A stretch of DNA of 64,000 bases from Marisalimonas marina (lineage in GTDB: Bacteria > Pseudomonadota > Alphaproteobacteria > Puniceispirillales > Marisalimonadaceae), in NCBI GenBank assembly GCA_038131365.1, contig JAYPPH010000003.1:62001-126000 (forward strand), written 5' to 3'. The first letter of the stretch is position 1, and every line of letters starts with the position of its first letter. Positions 17,304 through 26,740 of this stretch are shown one piece after another. Under the pieces are notes generated by a model. It had not been told where the DNA came from and searched no databases. It saw nothing but the letters and a program-made list of their open reading frames with translations. Made by a program: the position numbers and the translations under genes.

Positions 17304-18350
17304 TTATTTTTGGCTTACAATTAATTTAGCAATTCTATTTATATCAAAATCTGATAATGATTTTGCTTCAATTTGCTTAATTATTTTACGATCATTTTTT
17401 ATAGTATTTGAGGAATATGATGGATCATAATGATTTTCTAAAAAACTTTTGGTCAAATCAAACCATTTATTTTCATTAATCAATTCTAACCATTCACCTA
17501 TTAATTTTTTGCTTAACTTATTTTTTAAACCAGAAATTATGGGTCTTATTAAAGAAGGGTCATTACACATATAATCATAATCTTTTAATAAAAAATTAGA
17601 TCTCAACTTAATATCAGCTTTGATTTCAATTCTAGGAGATTTTATCATTTTACTCCATATTGATTTGGGTATGTGAAGGTTTCCAATTTTACTACTTTCT
17701 GCTTCAATATATATATTTTTTCTTAAATCCAATTTTTTTAATTCATAAAATAACCTACTTTCAAATAGTTTTTGGGATGGCTGTTCAAAACCTGGTATTT
17801 TACCCAACAAAGAACCTTTGTGACTTGCTAAGTTTTCCAAATCTAAAATTTGTCCACCATTTGAGAGAATCTTTTGTAATATTTTGGTTTTTGCAGATCC
17901 TGTTTTTCCACTGATTAGAATTACTTTTAGCTTTGATCCTATTTTGTTTAGATAATTGATAACATTGTTTCTATATTTTTTATAACCTCCATCAAGCTGA
18001 TATGTTCTCCAACCAACTTCTGATAATATAATAGCAAATGATTTTGATCTTTGACCACCTCTCCAACAGTAAATTAATGGCCGCCATGATCCTTTTTGAT
18101 TTATAAACTTTCTTTCAATATGATTGGCGATATTTCTAGCAGTTAGAGAGGAACCAATTATTTTAGCCTTAAATGTGCTTTCTTTTTTGTAAATGGTACC
18201 AACTTCAATTCTTTCCTTATCAGATAAAACAGGACAATTTATTGACCCAATTATATGATCTTCTTTATATTCTGATGGAGACCTAACATCTATAATTGTA
18301 TCAAAGTTTATGTTTTCCCACTGTTTAATTTTTTTTAATTTAGATGGCAT
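17304..18350 (-). CDS. mnmH: tRNA 2-selenouridine synthase
   Basis: A 348-residue two-domain enzyme. The rhodanese domain (about 1-130) has catalytic C95 in YCWRGGQRS, followed by QLDGGYKKYR. The P-loop domain (about 140-320) has Walker A GKTGSAKT at 148-155. MnmH (SelU/YbbB) replaces 2-thiouridine with 2-selenouridine at the wobble position of tRNAs for Lys, Glu and Gln, using selenophosphate. It lies four bases downstream of selD, which makes selenophosphate, so selenium here most likely serves tRNA modification. No selA, selB or selC is present in the window. Confidence 0.92.
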   Translation of the reverse strand: MPSKLKKIKQWENINFDTIIDVRSPSEYKEDHIIGSINCPVLSDKERIEVGTIYKKESTFKAKIIGSSLTARNIANHIERKFINQKGSWRPLIYCWRGGQRSKSFAIILSEVGWRTYQLDGGYKKYRNNVINYLNKIGSKLKVILISGKTGSAKTKILQKILSNGGQILDLENLASHKGSLLGKIPGFEQPSQKLFESRLFYELKKLDLRKNIYIEAESSKIGNLHIPKSIWSKMIKSPRIEIKADIKLRSNFLLKDYDYMCNDPSLIRPIISGLKNKLSKKLIGEWLELINENKWFDLTKSFLENHYDPSYSSNTIKNDRKIIKQIEAKSLSDFDINRIAKLIVSQK

Positions 18351-18354
18351 ATAC

Positions 18355-19398
18355 TTATTGAATTACTATTTTATTTTTTAGATTATTAACAAAACCTATT
18401 TCAGTAAATTTAATTTTATTTTGTTTTAAAATTTTGAAACTTTTAGATTTTTCTTCTTCAGGAATTATAAAAGCTATACCTCCTACAGTTTGTGGATCAT
18501 ATATTATGTCATCTAATTTTGTTTTATCTCGTTTGTAAATAATATCTTTTTGGGCACTATCATAATTAGCTTGATACAAAGAAGATTTAACATTTTTATC
18601 AATGCATTCTTTGACACCCGAAAAAAATGGAATTTTACTTGGATATATTGTTAAACCTGTTTGATTTTTATCTCTTTTAATCAAGTTCAAGAGATGGTTG
18701 GCAAGACCAAATCCTGTGATGTCAGTCATTGAAAGGATATTCAAATTATTACTAATTTTGCTAAAATTTAAGTTCCCTTCAATCATTTGCTTTATAACAT
18801 CTTTTTGAAAATAACTATCAATGATATAATTATGAATACCTGCAAAAATTAACCCCGATCCAATTTTTTCCGTTAAAACAAGGATATCATTTGTTTTTAT
18901 CTTTCTTCTTTTTGTTTTAACCTCTCTTTGTTTTTCTCCCAAAATAGAAAAACCTACAACTGGATCTTTATCTTTACCAATCATAGTATGACCTCCAATT
19001 AATGGACAATCAATCAAACTAAAAATCTCTTTTGCGCCTAGGAGTACTTGTTCTAAATCTCTTGAGTTGATTTCTGTCTTTGCGAAAGGCAATTGTAAAA
19101 CCATCATTGCAGATGTTATTTTTGAATTAACACTTATCATATCACTAATTGAATGGTTGGCAGCAATTTTTCCTAAAAGAAATGGGTCAGTAATTATAGC
19201 ATTTATCATATCAACAGTTTGATATAAAGTTGGATGCCCAGGTATAGAAACAGCGTCTTCAGAAGTGGATACAATATCTTGAGGTAAAGTATATTTTAAA
19301 GCAGATAAAGGTACTTTGGCTGCACATCCTTTGCACTGCATCATCTCATTAGTATGAGATATATCTATTTTTGTTTTTGAAAAAGAATTTAAAAACAA
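18355..19398 (-). CDS. selD: Selenide, water dikinase (SelD), separated from its FAD domain by a frameshift
   Basis: About 347 residues as drawn. The catalytic motif near the start reads CKGCAAKVP (C22, C25), the form found in FAD-SelD fusions rather than the CGC form of E. coli. Next come the ATP-binding SEDAVSIPGHPT, the GGHTMIGKDKDPVVGFS region and the TDITGFGLANH helix. The enzyme makes selenophosphate from selenide and ATP. No ATG precedes the motif except those at MMQC, and the start at 19398 is a TTG. The frame stays open upstream to about 19475 and encodes IDQKFIKKFN, which matches the linker of FAD-SelD fusions, so the true gene probably begins in the FAD gene. Confidence 0.85.
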   Translation of the reverse strand: MFLNSFSKTKIDISHTNEMMQCKGCAAKVPLSALKYTLPQDIVSTSEDAVSIPGHPTLYQTVDMINAIITDPFLLGKIAANHSISDMISVNSKITSAMMVLQLPFAKTEINSRDLEQVLLGAKEIFSLIDCPLIGGHTMIGKDKDPVVGFSILGEKQREVKTKRRKIKTNDILVLTEKIGSGLIFAGIHNYIIDSYFQKDVIKQMIEGNLNFSKISNNLNILSMTDITGFGLANHLLNLIKRDKNQTGLTIYPSKIPFFSGVKECIDKNVKSSLYQANYDSAQKDIIYKRDKTKLDDIIYDPQTVGGIAFIIPEEEKSKSFKILKQNKIKFTEIGFVNNLKNKIVIQ

Positions 19399-19454
19399 AA
19401 TTTTAGAAAATTTATAATTAAAACTTTTCTTAATTTTTATATTATTGAATTTTT

Positions 19455-20552
19455 TTATAAATTTTTGATCAATAATTTTTTAAGATAAAAATTAAATTTA
19501 GAATTAAATGTTATCTTATATTTTGTAGCAATTGCTGATCGATTGGATGTTCCTATCAATGATAAATAATTTTTGTTGAATTTGTAATCAGCAAGTTTTT
19601 TTCCTTGAATATATTTTTTGATATTTTGAGCTAAAGGTTTACCAGATCTTACAGCAAAAACACCAGCTTTACTTAAGTTTTGGTTATTGAAATCAATTAT
19701 ATCACCAGCGGCAAAAACGTAATTATAATTTGTTTGGAACGATTTGTTTACAACAATATAATTTTCATCGTTAAGTAAAATATCTGATTCAGTAACCCAC
19801 TTTGGAGCCATTGCATTTGTTGACAAAATTGCCTTGTCAACTTTTATTGTGGACTTATCAGAGAGAATTATCTGGTCTTCCTGAACCTCCAATACTCTTT
19901 TATATTCAATTATATTTATTCCATACTCATTAAGTGTTTTTAAACTTATTGCTCTAACTTTTTGAGAGAAAGTGCTTAAAAGGCCTCTGTTTCCAGTTAT
20001 TATAGTTATATTAATTTCTTGATTAATATTTAAAAATCTCTTTTTTACTGCCAGTGCTAATTCTACTGAACCTGCTCCACCTCCAATAAAAGCGATTGAT
20101 TTAAAATTAATGATTTTATCTAAAAAATTATTTGCCAAATTTGAAATTGGTTTTACAGGAATACAATATCTACTACTTCCTTTAATTTCACTGTTTTTGC
20201 TCTTAATGCCAGTATTTATAGAAAGAACATCAAACTTAATTTTAGGCCTGTCTTTAAAGAAAATTTCTTTATTACGTGCTGAAATTTTTTCAACCTCTGC
20301 ATGAATAAAACGAACATTTAACTTAAGGCATAGTCTATACAAGTCTATATGACTATCTCTCCAAGAGTATATTCCTTCAATATAACCAGGGATCATCCCA
20401 GAGTAGGGTGTATCTATTTCATTAGATATTAGTGTTATTCTGTTACCATCAATGGGATTTTTAGATAACTTCATTAATACAGATAAATGAGCATGACCAC
20501 CGCCAATCAAAATCAAATCATTTTTAATTGGTATCTCTTCAGTCTCAATCAT
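19455..20552 (-). CDS. FAD-dependent pyridine nucleotide oxidoreductase, N-terminal part of a split SelD fusion
   Basis: About 365 residues starting at the ATG at 20552. The longer frame to 20630 would pass through tRNA-Cys and is rejected. The FAD-binding dinucleotide fold starts at GGGHAHLSVL (about 15). A second NAD-binding motif is AFIGGGAGSVELALAV, and VFAAGDIIDF near the end contacts FAD. This is the NDH2-like domain often fused in front of SelD in alphaproteobacteria and cyanobacteria; its role, perhaps selenium or sulfide redox chemistry, is not established. The ORF ends at YLKKLLIKNL, exactly where the fusion linker should begin, because of a frame change in six A residues. Confidence 0.8.
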   Translation of the reverse strand: MIETEEIPIKNDLILIGGGHAHLSVLMKLSKNPIDGNRITLISNEIDTPYSGMIPGYIEGIYSWRDSHIDLYRLCLKLNVRFIHAEVEKISARNKEIFFKDRPKIKFDVLSINTGIKSKNSEIKGSSRYCIPVKPISNLANNFLDKIINFKSIAFIGGGAGSVELALAVKKRFLNINQEINITIITGNRGLLSTFSQKVRAISLKTLNEYGINIIEYKRVLEVQEDQIILSDKSTIKVDKAILSTNAMAPKWVTESDILLNDENYIVVNKSFQTNYNYVFAAGDIIDFNNQNLSKAGVFAVRSGKPLAQNIKKYIQGKKLADYKFNKNYLSLIGTSNRSAIATKYKITFNSKFNFYLKKLLIKNL

Positions 20553-20570
20553 TTTAAAAAATCTTGTTTT

Positions 20571-20644
20571 TGGAGGCCCGAAGCGGAATCGAACCGCTGT
20601 TAACGGCTTTGCAGGCCGCTGCATCACCACTCTGCCATCGGGCC
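20571..20644 (-). tRNA. tRNA-Cys (anticodon GCA)
   Basis: A cloverleaf on the minus strand from 20644 to 20571. Acceptor GGCCCGA pairs with TCGGGCC, anticodon loop CTGCAAA gives GCA, the T-loop is TTCGATT, and CCA is encoded. Only 18 bases separate its end from the ATG of the FAD/SelD gene, so tRNA processing would generate the 5' end of that mRNA. Confidence 0.95.
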
Positions 20645-20664
20645 ACTTAATCGATGATTACATT

Positions 20665-20693
20665 TCTATAGCTCTTCGTTGTAATAGAAGCAA
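20665..20693 (-). promoter_or_regulatory. Promoter for tRNA-Cys and the selenium unit
   Basis: On the minus strand TTGCTT (20693-20688) and TATAGA (20670-20665) are spaced exactly 17 bases, about 20 bases before the mature tRNA-Cys 5' end. This is a good sigma-70-type promoter, and no other is evident before selD. Confidence 0.55.
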
Positions 20694-20820
20694 TGAAAAA
20701 AATATACTTAAATATTATGATTTTAGTTATAATCATAAACTAGATAAAAATTTATAATTTACTTTTCAATTTTTTATTAAATGTTATTTAATTAATTTCT
20801 TTTTATGAATTGGAGTTTTA

Positions 20821-22206
20821 ATGATTATTCTAAAAACAATAAAATTTTTAAATTTGAATTTAATTACTTTTTGGTTAATCACTTTTCTAAGTATTTCAAA
20901 CGTTAATGGCTCAAATTTTACGTTAGATCTCTCAATTAATGAAGCTTTTAAGAATAGTCTTGAGTTAAAATCACAAAAATACAAATTAGAAGCTACTAAA
21001 CATTCGCTTCAAGAAGCATATTCCTCAAAAGACTGGTCCAATTCTATTTCTACTACATATAACTCATCCAATAAGCAGAGTGATGGGGCAGGTGCGTATG
21101 TGAATGATGACTCAATAACTTCAACACTTTCACTTAGTAAAAAAATATTTGACGGAGGAGAAAGCTTTGAAAAATATAGGATAGCTAAAGATAATGTTAA
21201 ATTAAATGAGTTAAAATTACTCCAGATTGAACAAAAACTTATTTTGGAAACAATCAAGGCATACTTAGATGTATATACAAACCAATCCGTAGTTAGTTTA
21301 AGAAAAAGAAGCTTAACAAGATTTAAAGAAAATGTAACGGCAACAAAATTAAAACTTGAAGCGGGTACTGTTACTCCAACTGTTCTCGCAGAGTCTGAGG
21401 CTAAATTAGCAAAAGCAAATTATGAACTTATTTTAGCTGAAGGAAATTTGAAGAAATCAGTATCCAAATTTAAAAGCGTTACTAACTTTAAATCTATTCC
21501 TAATAATTTGATTTTGCCAACTGTTAAATTTAAGATCCCTACAAAAGTAGAAGAAATTTTAAAAACATCCTCAGAAAATAATTTAAACATTTTAATTGCA
21601 AAGTTAGAAAGAGATATTGCTATTAAAAATATTGAATTGAAACAATCTGACAACAGACCAAATTTAAAAGTTGAATTCTTTGCTAAAGATAACCAATCAT
21701 CTCTAAACAATTCTACTAGTGATTATCAAAGTTATGGTGGAAATTTAACATTTACATCACCTCTTTTTTATAATGAATCCTCTAAAAATTCTTTAAGAAG
21801 ATTAGATAAATTATCTATGGCATCGTCTATGGATTTGTCGGAGGAATATAGACAAGTTAAATTAAATGCCATTTCGTCTTTTGAAAATTATCAGAGTGCT
21901 ATAGCCAAAACTCAAGCTTCTAAAAGTGAAAAAAAATCTTCTCTACTAGCTTTGCAAGGAATACAAAAAGAAGCTGAATTTGGAGTAAGAACAGTTTTAG
22001 ATGTTTTGGATGCAGAAGTTAATTATTTAAATGGCTCTACCAATCTTATAACTAGTGAAGCAGATGAAATTTATGAAATGTTTTATGTCAGGTCTGTTAT
22101 GGGTAATCTTTCATTGGAAGACTTTGGTGGAAATCGACAAATAGATTTGAAACTTGAAAATAAAAAATTAGATTTTAAAATTTTTGATCGTAAAATGTTT
22201 AACTAA
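20821..22206 (+). CDS. tolC: TolC-family outer-membrane efflux protein
   Basis: A 461-residue protein with a signal peptide (about 1-30, ending V-N-G). The mature part starts FTLDLSINEAFKNSL, the usual TolC beginning in which the first helix of the tunnel contains an A-x-x-N-S-x-x-L pattern. The chain is two internal repeats of long amphipathic helices, and the last repeat has GVRTVLDVLDAEVNYL, a strong family mark. It forms the trimeric channel for type I secretion and RND export. GGAG at 20812-20815 supports the ATG. No inner-membrane pump is adjacent. It reads straight into valS with 17 bases between. Confidence 0.87.
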   Translation: MIILKTIKFLNLNLITFWLITFLSISNVNGSNFTLDLSINEAFKNSLELKSQKYKLEATKHSLQEAYSSKDWSNSISTTYNSSNKQSDGAGAYVNDDSITSTLSLSKKIFDGGESFEKYRIAKDNVKLNELKLLQIEQKLILETIKAYLDVYTNQSVVSLRKRSLTRFKENVTATKLKLEAGTVTPTVLAESEAKLAKANYELILAEGNLKKSVSKFKSVTNFKSIPNNLILPTVKFKIPTKVEEILKTSSENNLNILIAKLERDIAIKNIELKQSDNRPNLKVEFFAKDNQSSLNNSTSDYQSYGGNLTFTSPLFYNESSKNSLRRLDKLSMASSMDLSEEYRQVKLNAISSFENYQSAIAKTQASKSEKKSSLLALQGIQKEAEFGVRTVLDVLDAEVNYLNGSTNLITSEADEIYEMFYVRSVMGNLSLEDFGGNRQIDLKLENKKLDFKIFDRKMFN

Positions 22207-22223
22207 AACAGGCTCACTTAAAA

Positions 22224-24866
22224 ATGATGGATAAAAGGTTCGACTCTAAGTCGATTGAGGTTAAATGGTATGAAAAGTGGCTGAAAAGTGGAGCTTTTTC
22301 TTCCGATAGCTCTTCTCAAAAGAAACCTTATGTAATAATGATGCCACCACCTAATGTAACTGGATCATTACACATAGGCCATGCTTTAACGTTTACCATA
22401 CAAGATATTCTAATTAGATTTCACAGGATGCAAGGTTTTGACGTTCTTTGGCAACCTGGAACTGACCATGCAGGTATTGCAACTCAAATGGTAGTTGAAA
22501 GAGAGTTAGCAAAATCTAATATCACACGACATGATTTAGGTAGAGAAAAGTTTGTTGAAAAAGTATGGGAATGGAAAGAGCAATCAGGTGGAACAATTAC
22601 TAACCAATTGAGAGCTCTTGGCGCTTCTCCAGACTGGGACAAAGAACGTTTTACGATGGATGAAGGATTATCAAAAGCTGTCAATTATGTTTTTGTAAAA
22701 TTATACAAAGAAGGATTGATTTATAGAGATAAAAGACTTGTTAATTGGGATCCTAAATTACTAACTGCTATTTCTGATTTAGAAGTAGAACAAAGAGATA
22801 CCAATGGAAAATTTTGGTATTTTAAATACCCAATTCAAGATAGTGATGAATTTTTAACTATTGCAACAACTCGTCCAGAGACAATGTTAGGTGATACTGC
22901 TGTAGCTGTTAACCCTAATGATGAGCGGTATAAGCATCTAAAAGGTAAGAATGTTTTATTGCCAATAATTAATAGGGTCATTCCTATTATTTTTGATGAT
23001 TACTCGGATCCCGAAAAAGGCACGGGGGCTGTAAAGATTACACCGGCACATGATTTTAATGATTTTGAAGTTGGAAAAAGACATAATTTAGAGTTGATAA
23101 ATATAATGAATGCAGATGCTACAATTAATGAAAATGGTGGCAAAGAATTTCAAGGTTTAGATAGATTTGAAGCTAGAGATAGGATTATAGATAAATTAAA
23201 GACTTTAAATTTATTTGTTAAAGAAGAAACCATAACTCATACCGTCCCTCATGGTGATAGGTCAAACGTCATTGTAGAGCCTTGGTTAATGGATCAATGG
23301 TATGTTGACGCAAAAAAAATGGCTATTCCAGCTATTAAAGCTGTTGAAGATTCCAAAACAACATTCATTCCTAAAAATTGGGATAAAACATATTTTGAAT
23401 GGATGAGAAACATTCAACCTTGGTGTGTTTCTCGACAGCTTTGGTGGGGGCATCGTATTCCAGCTTGGTTTGGCCCAGATAACAAAGTTTTTGTTGAATC
23501 TAGTGAACAAGAGGCTTTAGTAGCTGCTGAAGCTTTTTACGGAGAAAAAGTTGAATTAACTCAAGATGAAGACGTTTTAGATACTTGGTTTTCCTCTGCC
23601 TTATGGCCATTTTCAACATTAGGTTGGCCAGAAAATACCGATGATTTAACTAAGTATTATCCTACAAGTGTTTTAGTTACTGGATTTGATATTATATTTT
23701 TTTGGGTCGCTAGAATGATGATGATGGGTCTTCATTTTATGGATAAAGAAGTTCCATTCAAAGAAGTTTATATTCACGCTCTAGTAAGAGATGAAAAAGG
23801 CCAAAAAATGTCTAAGTCTAAGGGAAATGTTTTAGATCCATTGGATCTTTCATCTAAATATGGTGCAGATTCTCTAAGGTTTACTCTTGCGGCAATGGCT
23901 GCACAAGGAAGAGATATAAAACTTTCTGAAGAGAGAATTGCTGGCTACAGAAATTTCAGTACAAAAATTTGGAACGGATGTAAATTTTTAGAATTTAATA
24001 GTTGTATTGATAATATAGATAAGGATATTACGAATATAGACCTTGAAGTTAATAAATGGATTATCAATCTCTACAATGATTTAAATATAAAAGTAAAAAC
24101 TGCCATAAAAGAATATAAATTTAATGACGCAGCTGATGCACTATACCAATTCATTTGGAAGGATTATTGCGACTGGTACATTGAGTTTATTAAACCAATT
24201 TTGAATAATAGTGAAAACCTAAAAGATCTTGAAGAAACAAAATATATTTCAATTAATGTTATGAAAAATGTTTTGTTAATGTTGCATCCTATAATGCCTT
24301 ACGTAACTGAAGAAATTTTAGAAAATCTTTTTAAATCTTCAAACTTTGCAATTTCATCAACTTGGCCAGAACCTATTCATAACGAATTAACATCTACTAA
24401 TTCAATTGATTTAATAATAAAAATTATTTCTTCTATTAGATCTTTAAGAGTTGAAAAGAATATACCTCCAAATGCAAAAATTGATATATTGCTTAAAAAT
24501 GCTGACGAACATAAAAGAGAAATAATAAAAAATAATAAAAGTTTAATTACAAATTTAGCTAAAATTAACAATATAACTTTTGTATCTGAAGAGTTAACAC
24601 AATCAGAGAATTTTATAATAAGTACTATTGATGAACTCGTATTGATGATACCCCTTGATGGTCTTATAGATACCGCAGCAGAAAAAAATAGGTTGAATAA
24701 AGAACTCTCAAACATTAACAATGAAATTGATCAAATTAGCAAAAGATTAAATAATCAAATGTTTATCGATAAAGCACCTTCAAATGTGGTTGAAGAAGTT
24801 AAGAATAAACAGAAAATTTTTAATCAAAGAAAATCAGAGATAGAAAAAGCTTTAATTAATTTATAA
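22224..24866 (+). CDS. valS: Valyl-tRNA synthetase
   Basis: An 880-residue class Ia synthetase. The HIGH motif is at 50-53 in TGSLHIGHAL and KMSKS is in GQKMSKSKGN (about 530). The editing domain includes ATTRPETMLGDTAV, which hydrolyses Thr-tRNA. The end is a coiled-coil arm rich in Lys, Asn and Glu that contacts the tRNA. WDKTYFEWMRNIQPWCVSRQ is typical for ValS. Length is a little shorter than E. coli (951). It charges tRNA-Val for translation. Two adjacent ATGs (22224 and 22227) are both possible starts. Confidence 0.96.
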   Translation: MMDKRFDSKSIEVKWYEKWLKSGAFSSDSSSQKKPYVIMMPPPNVTGSLHIGHALTFTIQDILIRFHRMQGFDVLWQPGTDHAGIATQMVVERELAKSNITRHDLGREKFVEKVWEWKEQSGGTITNQLRALGASPDWDKERFTMDEGLSKAVNYVFVKLYKEGLIYRDKRLVNWDPKLLTAISDLEVEQRDTNGKFWYFKYPIQDSDEFLTIATTRPETMLGDTAVAVNPNDERYKHLKGKNVLLPIINRVIPIIFDDYSDPEKGTGAVKITPAHDFNDFEVGKRHNLELINIMNADATINENGGKEFQGLDRFEARDRIIDKLKTLNLFVKEETITHTVPHGDRSNVIVEPWLMDQWYVDAKKMAIPAIKAVEDSKTTFIPKNWDKTYFEWMRNIQPWCVSRQLWWGHRIPAWFGPDNKVFVESSEQEALVAAEAFYGEKVELTQDEDVLDTWFSSALWPFSTLGWPENTDDLTKYYPTSVLVTGFDIIFFWVARMMMMGLHFMDKEVPFKEVYIHALVRDEKGQKMSKSKGNVLDPLDLSSKYGADSLRFTLAAMAAQGRDIKLSEERIAGYRNFSTKIWNGCKFLEFNSCIDNIDKDITNIDLEVNKWIINLYNDLNIKVKTAIKEYKFNDAADALYQFIWKDYCDWYIEFIKPILNNSENLKDLEETKYISINVMKNVLLMLHPIMPYVTEEILENLFKSSNFAISSTWPEPIHNELTSTNSIDLIIKIISSIRSLRVEKNIPPNAKIDILLKNADEHKREIIKNNKSLITNLAKINNITFVSEELTQSENFIISTIDELVLMIPLDGLIDTAAEKNRLNKELSNINNEIDQISKRLNNQMFIDKAPSNVVEEVKNKQKIFNQRKSEIEKALINL

Positions 24867-24886
24867 ACGAATAAGCGGAGAAAATT

Positions 24887-26737
24887 ATGAAGAATTCAAA
24901 GACAGTGTTAATTGATAAAAATCCTGGTAGAAATTCTCAAACTTTTGGTATTGCAAGAGTGCTTAACACAGATTTGGATTTAATCCATGAGCCTTCAATA
25001 GGTGTGGTTGGAAATAAGGGTGACTCTCAATGTTATTTGGGAGTTGAAGAAAAGGTAAAAACAATTCACGAAAAACTCCGTTTAAGAATTGGTCAAAACC
25101 CTGGTGATATAAGGATGAGATTAGTTCAACCCGAATACACAGTTGCTACTTCTGATGGTATTCGAAATGGAACAAAAGAAATGCGTTACTCTCTCATAGG
25201 TCGTGAAGTTACCAATGATACTTTATGTGAACATTTGAGTGCTTCAGGCTTAGAAGGAACAATAGCTGTCGTTGCATGTGACAAACCTCCAGTTGGTACT
25301 TTATCAGCAATTTTAGAACATAATAGGCCGGCTATAATAATGTCTGATGGTCCTATTAGACCAGGAATAGATTCAGTTACAAACGAGCCTATAGATATAA
25401 TCTCAAGTTACCAAATTGCTGGTAGTGACGATGAAGATTTAAAGAAAAGAATTGCTTGTGAGGCTTGTCCTGGTTTTGGAAGTTGCGGTGGTATGTTTAC
25501 TTATAATACCATGCAAACCTTCATAGGGGTTGTTGGAATGCAACCTTTGCATATGGTTTCTCCACCTTCCGATGACAAAAGAAGAACAGATGTTTTCCCT
25601 GATGAGCTAATTAGCTATTTGGATCAAATGGTTAAAAATGATGTGAAACCAAGGGACATTGTAACAAGAGACTCTATTAGAAATGCACTTATAGTAGCTA
25701 TGTCTATCGGAGGCTCTACTAATGTAATGCTCCATGCACCAGAATTAGCTAGAGCTGCTGGTTATAAAAATTTTAATGAAGACATAATGAGTGCTGATGA
25801 ATTTAATCATTTATCAAAAAATGTAGTACCTGTCCTTGTTGATGCTAGACCTTTTGGAAGATACTCAATGGTAGATATTGATAAAGAGGGTGGAATACAA
25901 GTATTCATTAAAGATTTGTTAGATGCTGGACTACTTAATGGTAATACCTTAACCTGTACAGGAGAAACCCTTCAAGATCAGATAAGAAGACTGTCACCCA
26001 AAAATCCTGATGGTAAAGTTATTTATTCTGTGAAATCACCTTATAAGGATACTGGTGGCTTAAGGCTTTTAGGTGGTAATTTATCACCTGAATATAGTTC
26101 TATATTAAAGCTGGCAGGAGTAGAAGGTGGTTTAGAGAATAATATCTTTAAAGGAAATGCAAGGGTTTTTGATGGAGAGCAAAGCCTACTTTACACTTTG
26201 GAAAATGAACCTGAAAAAATTTTGAACAATGATATGATTGTAGTTAGGTATGAAGGTCCGGTTGGTGGTCCAGGAATGCCAGAGATGTTAGATTCTACTT
26301 CTAGAATTACAACTTTGTGTAGAGAAAAAAATATAATTGTAGGTTTAATGACAGATGGCCGTTTTTCTGGAGGATCTGTTGGTCTTGTTATTGGTCACGT
26401 GGGTCCTGAAGCAGCTATCGGCGGTCCAATAGCTTTAATTGAAAATGGTGATGAAATAATAGTTGATTTGAATAAAAACGAAATAAATTGTACTCAACTC
26501 ACTGATACTCAAACATTTAAAAACAGAAAAGAAGCTTGGGAACAAATAACCAAAGATAATGGTGGCAATCATCCGTCTATTGGTGATGCCGACACGAGGT
26601 TATTAAATAGAATGAGAAATTCTGCAGTTTCTGCTATCTATGGCGCAGGTATGCATCCTAATAGGAATTTATGGGTACCAAATCCAAGAGAAATTATAAA
26701 ATCAGATTTTGTTCCTAAAAATATTCATAGATCTTAG
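24887..26737 (+). CDS. IlvD/Edd-family dehydratase (divergent dihydroxy-acid dehydratase)
   Basis: A 616-residue enzyme with three candidate iron-sulfur cysteines: C49 in DSQCYLG, C131 in VACDKPPVG and C200 in FGSCGGMFTYNTM. The catalytic region DGRFSGGSVGLVIGHVGPEA near the end is the family signature. Dihydroxy-acid dehydratase makes 2-keto acids in Ile/Val synthesis, while relatives (Edd, sugar-acid dehydratases) act on gluconate-type substrates. The N-terminus reads PSIGVVGNKGDSQCYLG instead of the usual IANSWNE...PCN pattern, so I give no symbol; sugar-acid dehydration is a real alternative. It follows valS by 20 bases with GGAG four bases after the valS region. Confidence 0.75.
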   Translation: MKNSKTVLIDKNPGRNSQTFGIARVLNTDLDLIHEPSIGVVGNKGDSQCYLGVEEKVKTIHEKLRLRIGQNPGDIRMRLVQPEYTVATSDGIRNGTKEMRYSLIGREVTNDTLCEHLSASGLEGTIAVVACDKPPVGTLSAILEHNRPAIIMSDGPIRPGIDSVTNEPIDIISSYQIAGSDDEDLKKRIACEACPGFGSCGGMFTYNTMQTFIGVVGMQPLHMVSPPSDDKRRTDVFPDELISYLDQMVKNDVKPRDIVTRDSIRNALIVAMSIGGSTNVMLHAPELARAAGYKNFNEDIMSADEFNHLSKNVVPVLVDARPFGRYSMVDIDKEGGIQVFIKDLLDAGLLNGNTLTCTGETLQDQIRRLSPKNPDGKVIYSVKSPYKDTGGLRLLGGNLSPEYSSILKLAGVEGGLENNIFKGNARVFDGEQSLLYTLENEPEKILNNDMIVVRYEGPVGGPGMPEMLDSTSRITTLCREKNIIVGLMTDGRFSGGSVGLVIGHVGPEAAIGGPIALIENGDEIIVDLNKNEINCTQLTDTQTFKNRKEAWEQITKDNGGNHPSIGDADTRLLNRMRNSAVSAIYGAGMHPNRNLWVPNPREIIKSDFVPKNIHRS

Positions 26738-26740
26738 ATT

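Noticed and set aside
20553..20630. N-terminal extension of the FAD oxidoreductase reading frame
   Set aside because: It runs through the tRNA-Cys gene and has no family similarity; the ATG at 20552 gives the normal FAD-protein start.
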